NCBI GenBank assembly: GCA_017987115.1
Contig: JAGNUG010000009.1
Location: 1-59,855, forward strand
Direction: 5' to 3'
From: Flavobacteriales bacterium
GTDB lineage: Bacteria > Bacteroidota > Bacteroidia > Flavobacteriales_F > PHOS-HE28
Length of the DNA: 59,855 bases
The notes beneath the pieces are model-generated. The model made no database searches. It saw only the letters and a program-made list of their open reading frames with translations, and was not told the DNA's origin. A program made the position numbers and the translations under genes. Below, piece after piece: positions 1 to 11,400 of this stretch. The stretch's first letter is position 1; every line of letters begins with the position of its first letter.

Positions 1-3000
1 TACCGCCCGTCGCAACGGTCACGCTACCGCTCAAGGTGGCGGTGGCATTGTTCGCGCAGAGGGTTTGATCGGCACCGGCGTTGGCCGTCGGTGCAGGTGT
101 GATGCTGTACGTCACCTGGTCGCTCACCGCGTTGCAGTTGCCATTGCCAACAGTGGTCAAGGTCAAGGTGACCGTACCTGCTGTGCGCTCTGCAGCACTT
201 GGCGTATAGATCGCGGTCAAGGTCGCGTTGTTCGGGCTGTAGGTTCCCGTTCCGCCGCTCCACACAGCACCAGTCGCACCACTTTGCGTACCGGCCAAGG
301 TGATCGCGCTATTGTTCGCGCACACCGTTCCGTTCGGACCAGCATCCACAGAAGGAGCAGGCGTGAAGGTGATCACGCGGCTGCTCTGTACCGGGTTGCA
401 CGTACCGTTGCCGGTGCTCGTCAAGGTCAAGGTCAGCGTACCGCCCGCGATCTCCGCAGCGGTCGGCGTGTAGGTCGCATTCAAGGTGGAATTGTTCGGG
501 CTGTACGTTCCCGTTCCACCGCTCCACACACCACCGGTCGCTCCACTTACGCTACCGTTCAAGCTCACTTGTGCGTTGTTCGCGCAGAGCGATATCGCGG
601 CACCGGCGTTCACCACCGGAGCAGGTGTGAAGTTGATCGTCATCTGATCGGCCACGGCGACGCAGTTGCCGTTACCGGTCGTTGTCAATGTCAAGGTCAC
701 GGAACCGTTCGCGATCTCCGCAGCCGTTGGCGTGTAGATCGCTCCCATGTTCGTGGTGCTCGGATCGAAGGTGCCGTTGCCGCCGCTCCACACGCCGCCC
801 GTTGCGACAGCGAATGAACCGTTCAAGGTAACAGCTGCGTTGTTCGCGCAGACCGTGCGATCAACACCTGCATTGGCGGTCGGTGTGGGTGTGATCGTGA
901 AGGTCACCGCCTCGCTAACAGCGTTGCAGGATCCGTTGCCGACCGTGGTCAAGGTCAAGGTCACCGTGCCTGCCGCACGCTCCGCAGCGCTCGGCGTGTA
1001 CAGCGCGTTCATCGTTGCGTTGTTCGGGTTGTAGGTTCCTGAACCACCGCTCCAGATCGCACCTGTGGCAACGGTGAAGGCACCGTTCAAGGTGATGTTG
1101 GCGTTGTTGGAGCACACGCTCGCATCCGGACCGGCGTTGGCCGTAGGTGCTGGCGTGAAACTGATCGTACGATTGCTCGAGACCGGGTTGCACAAGCCAT
1201 TACCCGTGCTCGTCAAGGTGAGCGTCACCGTACCCGCGGCCAGTTCGGCAGCGCTTGGCGTGTAGGTCGCGTTGAGCGTTGTGTTGTTCGGGTTGTAGGT
1301 TCCCGATCCACCGCTCCAGGCACCGCCTGTTGCACCGGACACACTGCCGTTCAAGCTCACCAAGGAATTGTTCGCGCAGAGCGTGATGGCCGCACCGGCA
1401 TTCACCACCGGCGCATCGGTGATGGAGATCGTAATCTGATCGGCAACAGCGCTGCACGATCCGTTTCCGGTCGTGGTCAAGGTCAGCGTTGCGAAACCGT
1501 TCGCGATCTCCGCCGCGCTCGGCGTGTAGATCGCTCCCATGTTCGTGGTGCTCGGATCGAAAGTGCCCGCTCCACCGCTCCACACACCGCCGGTAGCGAC
1601 CGTGAAGGAACCGTTCAAGGCGACAGCCGCGTTGTTCGCGCACACCGTGCGGTCGGCACCGGCATTGGCCGTAGGCGAAGGCGTGATCGTGAAGGTCACG
1701 TTGTCGCTCACCGCATTGCAATTGCCGTTGCCAGCCGTCGTCAACGTCAGCGTAACGGTACCCGCCGTGCGTTCAGCAGCGCTCGGCGTGTACACCGCGT
1801 TCATCGTGGAGCTGTTAGGGTTGTAATTGCCCGTTCCACCACCCCAGATCGCGCCCGTCGAACCGGTGAACGATCCGTTCAACGTGATCGCGCTGTTGTT
1901 CGCGCACACTGTTGCATTCGCACCGGCATCCACCGTTGGAGAAGGCGTGAAGGTGATCACGCGGCTATCGGATACTGCAGTGCAGTTACCGTTGCCGGTC
2001 GTCGTCAATGTCAAGGTCAACGTTCCAGCAGCGAGCTCCGAAGGGGTCGGCGTGTAGGTTGCGTTGAGCGTGGTGTTGTTCGGTGTGAAGGAGCCCGCGC
2101 CACCGCTCCAGATACCACCGGTCGCAACGGTCACCGATCCGCCCATGGGCACCGCGGCGTTGTTGCGGCACAGCGAAAGATCAGGACCAGCGTTCGCGGT
2201 CGGACTTGGCGTGTAGTTGATCTGTACTTGATCCGTAACTGCGACGCAGGTACCGTTGCCCGTAGTGGTCAGCGTGAGCGTCACGTTGCCGTTCGCGATC
2301 TCCACCGCCGTCGGCGTGTAGGTCGCGTTCATGTTCGTGGTGCTCGGGCTGAAGGAGCCATTCCCGCCGCTCCAGATACCGCCGGCCGCAACGGTGAAGG
2401 ACCCACCCAGGCTTGCGATCGCGTTGTTGGAACACAGCGACTGGTCCGCACCGGCATTCGCCGTTGGTGCAGGCGTGATCGTGTAGGTGACCGCATCGCT
2501 TACTGCGTTACAGTTGCCGTTACCAGCGGAAGTCAGCGTAAGTGTCACGGTCCCGGCAGCACGTTCGGCAGCGGTCGGTGTGTAGGTCGCAGTGAGCGTA
2601 GTGTTGTTCGGCGTGAATACACCCGCGCCACCACTCCAGATCGCGCCGGTCGCACCGATCACGGATCCGTTCAAACTGATGATCGAGTTGTTCGTGCACG
2701 CCGATCCATCCGGACCAGCATTCACGATCGGCGAAGGCGTGAAGGTGATCACCTTGCTGCTCTGCACCGGATTGCACGTGCCGTTGCCGGTGCTCGTCAA
2801 CGTCAGCGTCAACGTGCCTCCGGCGATCTCCGCAGCGGTCGGTGTGTAGGTCGCGGTGAGCGTGGTGTTGTTCGGGTTGTATGTACCCGTTCCGCCGCTC
2901 CATACTCCACCCGTCGCACCGGATACGCTACCGGTCAAGCTCACCTGAGCGTTGTTCGCGCAGAGCGAAACAGCAGCACCCGCATTCACGACCGGCGCAG

Positions 3001-6000
3001 GCGTCAGCGTGATCGTCATCTGATCGGAAACAGCCGTGCAAGTGCCGTTACCCGTTGTCGTCATCGTCAAGGTCACCGATCCACTGGACACTTCCGCGGC
3101 GCTCGGCGTGTAGATCGCACCCATGTTCGTGGTGCTCGGGTCGAAGGTGCCAGCACCACCGCTCCAGATACCACCGGTCACAACGGTGAAGGAACCCGCG
3201 AGCGCAACGGCCGCGTTGTTCGCACATACCGTGCGATCCACACCCGCATTCGCTGTCGGAGCAGGCGTGATGCTGAAGGTCACTTGGTCACTGACCGCGT
3301 TGCAATTGTTGTTGCCAGTGGTGGTCAAGGTCAGTGTCACGGTACCCGCGGTGCGTTCAGCAGCGCTCGGTGTGTACACCGCATTGATCGTGGTGTTGTT
3401 CGGGTTGTAGGTACCCGTTCCACCGCTCCAGGAAACACCCGCTGAGCCGGTGAACGCACCGTTCAAAGTGATCGCGCTGTTGTTCGCGCAGACCGATCCG
3501 TTCAAGCCCGCATCAACGGTCGGTGATGGAGTGAAAGTGATCACGCGGCTATCAGTAACCGCAGTGCAGTTGCCGTTGCCGGTCGTGGTCAAGGTCAGCG
3601 TCAACGTACCAGCGGCGAGTTCCGCAGGAGTTGGTGTGTAGGTCGCGTTGAGCGTGGTGTTGTTCGGCGTGTAGGATCCGGAACCACCGCTCCAGATCCC
3701 ACCGGTAGCAACGGTCACGGATCCGCCCAAAGCGAAGCTTGCGTTGTTGCGGCACAGGGAAAGATCCGCACCTGCATTTGCACTAGGCGATGGCGTGAAG
3801 GACAATTGCACTTGATCCGTTACCTGGATGCAAGTGCCGTTACCGGTCGTGGTCAAGGTCAATGTCACAACACCGCTCGCGATCTCCGCAGCGGTCGGTG
3901 TGTAGGTCGCGTTCAGGTTCGTGGTGCTCGGAGCGAAAGTGCCTGCACCACCGCTCCAGATACCGCCGGTCGCCACCGTGACCGATCCACCCAAGGAGGC
4001 GACCGGGTTGTTCGTGCACAGCACTTGATCAGCTCCCGCGTTCGTCGTGGGCGAAGGTGTGATCGTGTACGTGACCGCATCACTTACTGCATTGCATGTG
4101 CCGTTGCCAGCAGAGGTCAATGTCAAGGTCACCGTTCCGGCTGCGCGTTCAACAGCGCTCGGCGTGTAGACCGCATTAAGCGTGGTGTTGTTCGGGTTGT
4201 AGGTGCCCGTTCCACCGCTCCAGATACCACCGGTGGCACCGATCACGGAACCAGCCAAAGTGATGATCGAGTTGTTGCGGCAAACACTTCCATCAGCACC
4301 AGCATTCACGATAGGAGCTGGTGTGAACGAGATCACCTTGGTGCTCGTGACCGGGTTGCAGGTGCCGTTGCCTGTGCTTGTCAAAGTGAGCGTCAACGTG
4401 CCAGCAGCGATCTCCGCTGCGGTCGGGGTGTAGGTCGCGATCAACGAGGTGTTGTTCGGGTTGAAGGTTCCTGTTCCTCCGCTCCAGATGCCACCGGTGG
4501 CGCCCGTCACACTTCCATTCAAGGACACTTGTGCATTGTTCGCGCAGAGCGAAACAGCAGCACCGGCATTCACCACAGGAGCCGGGGTGAAGGCGATCGA
4601 CATTTGATCGGCGACAGCCACGCAGCCACCGTTCCCGGTGGTCGTCAACGTGAGCGTCACGGATCCGCTGGAGATCTCACCGGCCGTCGGGGTGTACTGC
4701 GCACCCATGTTCGTGGTGCTCGGGTCGAAGGATCCCGCTCCACCGCTCCACACACCGCCAGTAGCGACCGTGAAACTTCCGTTCAAAGTGACGACAGCGT
4801 TGTTCGCGCACACCGTGCGATCCGCACCCGCATTCGCAGTCGGTGCTGGTGTGATGGTGAAGGTCACCTGGTCATTCACCGCGTTACAATTACCGTTGCC
4901 GACCGTGGTGAGCGTGAGGGTCACCGCGCCAGCAGTGCGTTCCGCAGCGCTGGGTGTGTAGACTGCATTCAAAGTGGTGTTATTCGGCGCATACGTGCCA
5001 GTACCTCCGCTCCAAGTAGCCCCGGTCGCAACAGTGATCGAACCCGCGAGTGTGATCGCCGCGTTGTTCGCACATACCGTCGCGTTCGAACCAGCATCAA
5101 CGGTCGGTGCAGGCGTGATCGTGATCACTTTGCTGCTCGTTACCGCGATACAATTGCCGTTGCCGGTGGAGGTCAAGGTCAGCGTAACGGTACCGGCCGC
5201 GATCTCCGTAGCGCTCGGTGTGTAGGTCGCATTGAGCGTGGTCGCGTTCGGGTTGAAGGATCCGGAACCACCGCTCCATGCACCGCCTGTTGCACCGGTC
5301 ACGCTTCCGTTCAGTGCCACCTGCACGTTATTCGCACAAACGGAAACAGCTGCCCCGGCACTCACAACAGGAGCTGCCGTAAAGGACAAGAGGACTTGAT
5401 CGGTCACGGCAACACAACCGCCATTACCGGTGGTCGTCAACGTGAGCGTGACGGATCCGCTGGAGATCTCGCCAGCAGTAGGTGTGTACTGCGCACCCAT
5501 GTTCGTGGTGCTCGGGTCGAAGCTGCCAGCACCGCCGCTCCAAACACCGCCAGTGGCCACGGTGAACGAACCGTTCAGCGTAGCGACCGCGTTGTTCGCG
5601 CAAAGGGTTTGATCGGCACCGGCGTTCGCTGTCGGAGCCGGTGTGATCGCGTACGTGACGTTGTCGCTGACGGGATTACAGGTTCCGTTGCCGACCGTAG
5701 TTAGCGTTAGTGTCACCGTGCCCGCGGTGCTTTCCGCAGCACTCGGCGTGTACACCGCATTCAGCGTAGCGTTGTTCGGTGCGTAGGTGCCCGTTCCGCC
5801 GCTCCAAACCGCGCCGGTAGCACCAACTTGCGAACCCGCCAATGTGATCGTCGCATTGTTCGCGCAGACCGAACCATTGGGACCGGCTTCCACGGTTGGG
5901 GCCGGAGTGAAGCTGATCACCTTGTTGCTTGTCACCGGCACACAAGTACCGTTGCCCGTGCTGCTCAATGTCAGTGTCTGTGATCCTGCCGCGATCTCCG

Positions 6001-6940
6001 CTGCGGTCGGTGTGTACGTTGCGTTGAGCGTGGTATTGTTCGGCGTGTAGGATCCGGCACCGCCGCTCCATGCACCACCGGTCGCACCAGTGACAGAGCC
6101 GCTCAAGCTGACAAGTGCATTGTTCGCGCAGAGCGAAACCGCAGCACCTGCATTCACCACGGGTGCCGCAGTGAAATTGATGAGTACTTGGTCATTCACC
6201 GCAACGCAATTACCGTTGCCGGTCGTGGTCATCGTCAAGGTCACCGAACCACTGGAAACCTCTGCAGGATCGGGCGTGTATTGCGCTGACATGTTGGTGG
6301 TGCTTGGATCAAAGGACCCCGCACCGCCGCTCCAAACACCACCCGTTGCAACAGTGAACGAACCGTTCAATTGCACCACGGCATTGTTCGCGCAACGCGT
6401 TTGATCCGGGCCCGCACTCGCCGTGGGTGAAGGCGTGAACGTCACGAGCATACTGTCCGGAACAGCGCTGCACACACCGTTCCCGGTAGATGTCAGCTTG
6501 ATCCATACTTGACCCGCCGTCAGTTCGGCTGCGGTCGGCGTGTACGTAGCATTGAGATTGCTGTTGCTCGGCAGGAACGCACCGGCGCCACCTGTCCAAA
6601 CACCGCCAACGGCATTCAACACGGAACCGGCCAATTGCACCACGGCGTTGTTCCGGCAAATGCTTTGATCAGGTCCCGCATCAGGGATCGGCTTCGGACT
6701 GAATGTGACGACCATCGCGTCATCAACCGGCTCACATGGACCCGTGGAGGTCAAGGTCAACGTGACCGTACCGATCGCAAGGTCACCGATGCTCGGGTGA
6801 TACGTGGCATTAAGTGCAGTTTCGCTTGGTGCGAATGTCCCACTGCCCGTTGTTGTCCATATGCCCGTCGTGCTTCCACCGGAAACGGTTCCCGTAAGAA
6901 TTACACTATCGCCTGCACAACGCGTTTGATCCGCACCTGC
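1..6940 (-). repeat. Hierarchical tandem repeat: 264-bp unit, 792-bp higher-order unit, 1584-bp block
   Basis: The motif encoding CANN recurs at an exact 264-bp spacing; on the plus strand TTGTTC-like copies start at 48, 312, 576 and 840, and in phase at 6384 and 6648. A marker TTCGTGGTGCTCGG starts at 750, 1542, 2334, 3126, 3918, 4710 and 5502, with a diverged copy at 6294. These are exact 792-bp steps, so units of three subtypes alternate in fixed order. Unusual variants (CRNN at about 2159 and 3743; the neighbours at about 2423/4009 and 2687/4273) repeat at about 1584 bp, showing that a six-unit block was itself duplicated. Copies differ mostly at third codon positions. The array continues past the left edge. 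Confidence 0.93.
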
Positions 6941-8326
6941 GCTGATATCGATACGACCGGAGAATTCCGAGAAGAAGCCGTAGCGACACCCCGAGGTTGC
7001 CCCTCCATTGATGATCGCCAACGAGAACACATCGCTCGTGTTGCTGACAATGAACGCCTGGTTCACCGGCACTTGTGTGGTGTTGTATTGGATACGTGCG
7101 GCCATCCACTCTCCTCCTGTACCAGGAACAGTAATGAACGCGGAACCCGGTATCGTTGCCGTACCGGGTCCAGCTACCACGAAGTTGTTTTGTGATCCGT
7201 TCCTCACCAATAGGTTCAAGAAGAAAGACTCGCTTGTACTTCGCGTGAAACTCAGTTGCGTGCTACCCGCGCAATTCAGCGGTGGTAAGATGGCCATCCC
7301 TTGCTCGCAGCCGAATCCGGTCACGTGGATGGCATAGAGAGGCTTGGAACCACTTACATACGTAGCGTTGTTCGCCGCGGCGGACAAGTAGTCCATGTCG
7401 TGCCGGTAGTACTGACCTGCGAAGAGCGTGGCCACTGGTGTGGCGTTACCATCAATGTAGACCTGCGTGTTGTTCTGCACGGCCATAACGAAAAGTGATT
7501 CGTCGCCCGTAGCATTCAGCGCACCTTTCACCGCCACGTAATCCGTGCCGAGGATGTTCACCGGAACGATCTGATCCAACATCAGATCATAGCAACCGCC
7601 CGATGGGTTGTGGTCACTGTCGTCTTTTAGGGAGATGGCGACCGGCTTGTCCGACAACACCACCGCGCCCGAAGGGTGGGTCGCGGGATCCGTCTGGTTC
7701 AAGCCCGTCCATGCACAGGAATAGGTCTGGCCCTGGTTCAGTGTTACGGTAAAGGGCGTGAGTGCCGGATGGCCATCCACCGGCACCGGCGAATAGATCA
7801 TCACCAAGGTCCCGTTCTCCGTGGCGACGATATCAAATGACGCATATGCCTGATTCGGCGCGCTGTAACCATGATTGTAGAAAGGCGCATGCTTGTGCAG
7901 TGGGATGTAGAACTCCGTGCCTAAGCCGTTGGCTCCTTTTAGCGCAGCAATGTCCGCATTGTTCGAGAAGCTCGGTTCGTAGTAGCACGTGATGTTCGCC
8001 GTGGCAGAGATGCGCAATCCGGTATTCAACACCGTGTTCGTAGGACGCGTCTCCAAGGAGGCCTTCAAAGACGTGAGGTCATAACGCTGGGCAGAGTTGG
8101 CGGCCAGGTTCAACACGATCGGCGTGCCGCCGTTGAACCCGGCGTTGGCCGGCTGCGAAATGGTGACCACCGCAGGTTGCCCCAACGTGGTAACGTTGAT
8201 GAAGATCGGTTGATCCCCATGCGATGAGGTGACCTCCGGGGGTGCTAGCCAGAATTCTGTTCCAGTTTGTGCTTGGAGGTACCCGGTCAAGAGTATTCCA
8301 AGCACGAGTATCAGTGCCTTTTTCAT
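1..8326 (-). CDS. Giant secreted IgGFc-binding-like / PKD-like repeat protein (C-terminus beyond window)
   Basis: The reading frame stays open from the ATG at 8326 to the left edge, giving at least 2775 residues with no stop. Residues 1-20 form a signal peptide (MKKALILVLGILLTGYLQAQ). Residues about 22-465 begin GTEFWLAPPE and resemble the IgGFc-binding N-terminal domain of Bacteroidota surface proteins. From about residue 465 onward there are 27 PKD/Ig-like repeats of about 88 residues. Each carries an AGxDxTxCANN motif, a GGxWSGGxG motif, TLNATYTPxAAE, and a run like VTLTLTTTGNG. The first two repeats are divergent; the others follow a three-type order. Such proteins are usually T9SS cargo with a sorting domain at the far C-terminus, which lies outside the window, so export by T9SS is inference. 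A role in adhesion or surface-layer structure is plausible but not shown. The long open frames on the opposite strand are shadows of the repeats. Confidence 0.9.
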   Translation of the reverse strand, partial: MKKALILVLGILLTGYLQAQTGTEFWLAPPEVTSSHGDQPIFINVTTLGQPAVVTISQPANAGFNGGTPIVLNLAANSAQRYDLTSLKASLETRPTNTVLNTGLRISATANITCYYEPSFSNNADIAALKGANGLGTEFYIPLHKHAPFYNHGYSAPNQAYASFDIVATENGTLVMIYSPVPVDGHPALTPFTVTLNQGQTYSCAWTGLNQTDPATHPSGAVVLSDKPVAISLKDDSDHNPSGGCYDLMLDQIVPVNILGTDYVAVKGALNATGDESLFVMAVQNNTQVYIDGNATPVATLFAGQYYRHDMDYLSAAANNATYVSGSKPLYAIHVTGFGCEQGMAILPPLNCAGSTQLSFTRSTSESFFLNLLVRNGSQNNFVVAGPGTATIPGSAFITVPGTGGEWMAARIQYNTTQVPVNQAFIVSNTSDVFSLAIINGGATSGCRYGFFSEFSGRIDISAGADQTRCAGDSVILTGTVSGGSTTGIWTTTGSGTFAPSETALNATYHPSIGDLAIGTVTLTLTSTGPCEPVDDAMVVTFSPKPIPDAGPDQSICRNNAVVQLAGSVLNAVGGVWTGGAGAFLPSNSNLNATYTPTAAELTAGQVWIKLTSTGNGVCSAVPDSMLVTFTPSPTASAGPDQTRCANNAVVQLNGSFTVATGGVWSGGAGSFDPSTTNMSAQYTPDPAEVSSGSVTLTMTTTGNGNCVAVNDQVLINFTAAPVVNAGAAVSLCANNALVSLSGSVTGATGGAWSGGAGSYTPNNTTLNATYTPTAAEIAAGSQTLTLSSTGNGTCVPVTSNKVISFTPAPTVEAGPNGSVCANNATITLAGSQVGATGAVWSGGTGTYAPNNATLNAVYTPSAAESTAGTVTLTLTTVGNGTCNPVSDNVTYAITPAPTANAGADQTLCANNAVATLNGSFTVATGGVWSGGAGSFDPSTTNMGAQYTPTAGEISSGSVTLTLTTTGNGGCVAVTDQVLLSFTAAPVVSAGAAVSVCANNVQVALNGSVTGATGGAWSGGSGSFNPNATTLNATYTPSATEIAAGTVTLTLTSTGNGNCIAVTSSKVITITPAPTVDAGSNATVCANNAAITLAGSITVATGATWSGGTGTYAPNNTTLNAVYTPSAAERTAGAVTLTLTTVGNGNCNAVNDQVTFTITPAPTANAGADRTVCANNAVVTLNGSFTVATGGVWSGGAGSFDPSTTNMGAQYTPTAGEISSGSVTLTLTTTGNGGCVAVADQMSIAFTPAPVVNAGAAVSLCANNAQVSLNGSVTGATGGIWSGGTGTFNPNNTSLIATYTPTAAEIAAGTLTLTLTSTGNGTCNPVTSTKVISFTPAPIVNAGADGSVCRNNSIITLAGSVIGATGGIWSGGTGTYNPNNTTLNAVYTPSAVERAAGTVTLTLTSAGNGTCNAVSDAVTYTITPSPTTNAGADQVLCTNNPVASLGGSVTVATGGIWSGGAGTFAPSTTNLNATYTPTAAEIASGVVTLTLTTTGNGTCIQVTDQVQLSFTPSPSANAGADLSLCRNNASFALGGSVTVATGGIWSGGSGSYTPNNTTLNATYTPTPAELAAGTLTLTLTTTGNGNCTAVTDSRVITFTPSPTVDAGLNGSVCANNSAITLNGAFTGSAGVSWSGGTGTYNPNNTTINAVYTPSAAERTAGTVTLTLTTTGNNNCNAVSDQVTFSITPAPTANAGVDRTVCANNAAVALAGSFTVVTGGIWSGGAGTFDPSTTNMGAIYTPSAAEVSSGSVTLTMTTTGNGTCTAVSDQMTITLTPAPVVNAGAAVSLCANNAQVSLTGSVSGATGGVWSGGTGTYNPNNTTLTATYTPTAAEIAGGTLTLTLTSTGNGTCNPVQSSKVITFTPSPIVNAGPDGSACTNNSIISLNGSVIGATGAIWSGGAGVFTPNNTTLTATYTPTAAERAAGTVTLTLTSAGNGNCNAVSDAVTYTITPAPTANAGADQSLCSNNAIASLGGSFTVAAGGIWSGGNGSFSPSTTNMNATYTPTAVEIANGNVTLTLTTTGNGTCVAVTDQVQINYTPSPTANAGPDLSLCRNNAAVPMGGSVTVATGGIWSGGAGSFTPNNTTLNATYTPTPSELAAGTLTLTLTTTGNGNCTAVSDSRVITFTPSPTVDAGANATVCANNSAITLNGSFTGSTGAIWGGGTGNYNPNSSTMNAVYTPSAAERTAGTVTLTLTTAGNGNCNAVSDNVTFTITPSPTANAGADRTVCANNAAVALNGSFTVATGGVWSGGAGTFDPSTTNMGAIYTPSAAEIANGFATLTLTTTGNGSCSAVADQITISITDAPVVNAGAAITLCANNSLVSLNGSVSGATGGAWSGGSGTYNPNNTTLNATYTPSAAELAAGTVTLTLTSTGNGLCNPVSSNRTISFTPAPTANAGPDASVCSNNANITLNGAFTVATGAIWSGGSGTYNPNNATMNALYTPSAAERAAGTVTLTLTTVGNGSCNAVSEAVTFTITPTPTANAGVDRTVCANNAAVTLNGSFAVATGGVWSGGNGTFDPSTTNMGAIYTPTAAEIANGSVTLTLTTTGNGNCVAVADQMTINFTPAPVVNAGAAISLCANNAQVSLNGSVSGATGGVWSGGTGTYSPNNSTLNATYTPTAAEIAGGTLTLTLTSTGNGTCNPVQSSRVITFTPAPSVDAGPNGTVCANNSAITLAGTQSGATGAVWSGGTGTYSPNNATLTAIYTPSAAERTAGTVTLTLTTVGNGNCNAVSDQVTYSITPAPTANAGADQTLCANNATATLSGSVTVATGG

Positions 8327-8470
8327 TCCAGTAAGATCAATCCGGCCCATGAGTAGTGGACCGATGCCGTTCTACGGGAGTAATTTCTATTTGGTTACCA
8401 GAGCCGAATGCCATACTCGTACACCAAGAGTGGGTTTACTTTGGCGCGGCCCTTGCGGCAAGACTTTTGA

Positions 8471-11400
8471 ATGCGGCGCACTCTTCTATTACTCCTTATC
8501 GGCTTCCTCTTCGGTGTGCTCGCATGGACCGTGCATGAGCCGGATGCCGCCAATAGGGCTATAGAAGAATCGCAACGCATCCAGAAATTGATGGACCATA
8601 GCGCAGAAGCGCTGAATGGATCAGTAGATTCGGAACTTGCTTACCTCGAACAGAATGGTGCAGAAGAGTGGATGAGGGAACGTACCGCTTCGTTGTTAGA
8701 GGAACGGGAACGGAATGGGGCCATCTACTTCGGTCTGGATGAGGACAGCTTGGTCTGTTGGACCGGAACTCCCCCTATGGAATCAAGCTTGTTCCGAGGG
8801 GAAATGAGCAGCCATCTAAAACTTTTCAACGGCCTATACATTCATGCTTCAGCGCGCGACGGAAACCTGGAAATGCACGCGCTTCGACCGATCTGGTCAA
8901 CTCCACCGATGGAGAACCGCTATATGCAAAGCGGGTTCCATCATTCGTTGAACGCACCACAAGGACTATTCGCGATGTTGCTCGGGACGGAAGGCCCCGA
9001 AGTGCGGGATGCATCTGACAAGACGATGTTCAGGGTGGCTTGGCGCGATGGGGCACTTGAACTGGGTAACTGGGTCTGGATGCGCCTTACGCTTGCATCG
9101 CTGGCCATAGCCTTTTGTATTGCAGCCCTTTGGCACTGGGCCATGCAATGCGTTATCGCTGGGAATCGCTGGTCCGGCATACTCTTGTTCGGCGGGATAT
9201 CCTTGGCCTTTCGGCTAATGTATCTATACTGGGCGCCGGAATCTTCCCTGAACCGTTTATTATTTTTCGACCCTGCGCTCTATGCCGCTTCTGCACGCTT
9301 CCCTTCATTGGGAGACCTCTTCATCAATGCATCGCTCCTTGCGCTGATCGCTGCTTTTATCAGGACAGCACTACGTCGTGGCACCAACTCCTTGATCCGA
9401 CCTCTCCATCTCGCAACCGGTTTTTCAATAAGCCTCATTCATGCTGCGTGGATCACACATCTATTCATCGGCCTTGTCAATGATAGTAGCGTGGACCTTG
9501 ACCTTTATCATGTCCAAGAACTCAGCTCGATCAGTGCGCTAGCATTGCTGTGCGTAGCACTGCTTTTCGGTTCATGGGTGTTGCTCACATCAGCGATCCT
9601 TGAGCAGGTCATACCCAACACACCGTTAAAGATCATTGCACTCACGGGTGGTTTTGTTCTTGGCCTGAGCATAGTAGTGCACCACTTGGTCGGGGTCTAT
9701 GATACGCTCCTGTTCCTTTGGCCCGTGCCCTTGTTCTTCGTTCTATTATGGGGCATTGACCGCACTCCGGGTTTTGGAAAAGTTTTGCTCGGTGTCGCTT
9801 TGGTAGCGGGCATAAGCGCTCACGTTCTTACGAAATATACACGCAATCGGGAACACCGCGAAAGGCAGGTCCTTGCTGAACGACTGGCGGTGCGCGAAGA
9901 CCCTGTTGTGGAGTTGATGTTCCGGGAATTGGCACCCCGGTTACGTGCAGCAGATGACCTGTATGGCATGCTCAGCGGGCTATCACCTTGCGGTTCAGTA
10001 GAGTTGGATCAACGTGTACGTCAGCGTTTCTTCAATGGATATTGGGAACGATACGATGTTCGCTTGTTCGCATTTGACCCGGATGGACAGGCTCTGTGTG
10101 CGACCGACCCGGATCCGCCGAAAAGTTTCGGGAGTTCACAGAGCGCCTTCACATTACCCACGGTCGCGGTGGACATGCCTGACCTCTTCATGCAGGAACA
10201 GCCTGGACAAACTGCCTTCTACCATGCAAGGGTTGCCGTAATGCCGAATGACAGTGCGGCTCCTGCACAATTGGTGATCGAACTGCACCCTCGTTCCGCA
10301 TCTCAAAGCTTAGGCTTCCCAGACCTCTTGTTAAGCGGCGATGACCCGTTGATGCGCCGTGCGGATAGATACGTAGTTGCGCGTTACGAAAATGGAGCAC
10401 TAGTGGACCGTTCGAGCAGAACGCCATATTCGTTGCATTGGGACCGAGACCTTGATGAGAACGGACTTCTCTGGTATACCGATGGGGGGTACGAACAGCT
10501 CGCGATCGGTGACCCGAATGGAACATTATTGGTCCTTGGTCTGCTTGAACCGGACCTGACGGATCAAGCGACCACCTTCAGTTACCTCTTTGCCCTTTTC
10601 AGCATCCTTGTAGCATTGGTATTCCTATTGGATACGACCATCCGCTCTAACGGAATTCCCCCAATGGGCATTGGAGCAAAAGTGCGTGTGGCACTGGGTT
10701 TTTTCGCTTTTGTGGGCCTGGTGTTCTTCGGTGTAGGTACGCAACGATTGCTTACGCGCCAATTCACGCAACGGTTCGAAGCCATGATCCTTGAAAAGGC
10801 GCGTTCCGTTCACGCTGAATTGCAGCAGAAATTCATAGGGGAACCTGAGCTGAACAGTGATCACGCAGCCTATTTGGACCACCTCCTGAGCAGAGCCAGT
10901 AATGTATTCTTTACGGACATTACGCTATACAATGTGCACGGCTCGCTGCTCGCCACATCACGTCCACAGATCTTTGCTGCCGGTCTTCTTGGTGACCGAA
11001 TGGATCCAGTGGCATATCGTAACATGGTGCTGAACAATGCCAGCTCGTTCGTGCATGAAGAAGCCATCGGCAATGCTAAGTTCCTGTCCGCATATCTGCC
11101 GCTTCGTGATCGGAACGGACACGTGTTGGCCTACATCGCGCTACCGTCGTTTGCTGATCAAGCTCAACAGGAAGATGAGCGCAATGGTGTATTGATCGCA
11201 GTTGTTAATCTCTTCGTACTGCTCTTTGCATTAAGTGTTCTTGTCGCCGTATTCATCAGTAATTGGACAACAAGACCGCTTGATCTTTTGAAACGGTCCT
11301 TGAGTGCGGTAGCTCTTGGCGGTGCAAATAGACCGATCCGTTATCGCGGGCAGGATGAAGTTGGACAACTCGTTGATGTATACAATCGCAAGGTGGATGA

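Noticed and set aside
2228-5704. Long plus-strand frames (405 and 632 codons, 2228-3445 and 3806-5704; also 65-817)
   Set aside because: They are antisense to the repeat gene. The 264-bp unit is a multiple of 3, so an open antisense frame stays open through many copies. Their Arg/His/Asp-rich translations lack any fold-like pattern.
1-6940. CRISPR array
   Set aside because: The periodic structure has a 264-bp unit that is coding throughout; there are no short repeats with unique spacers.
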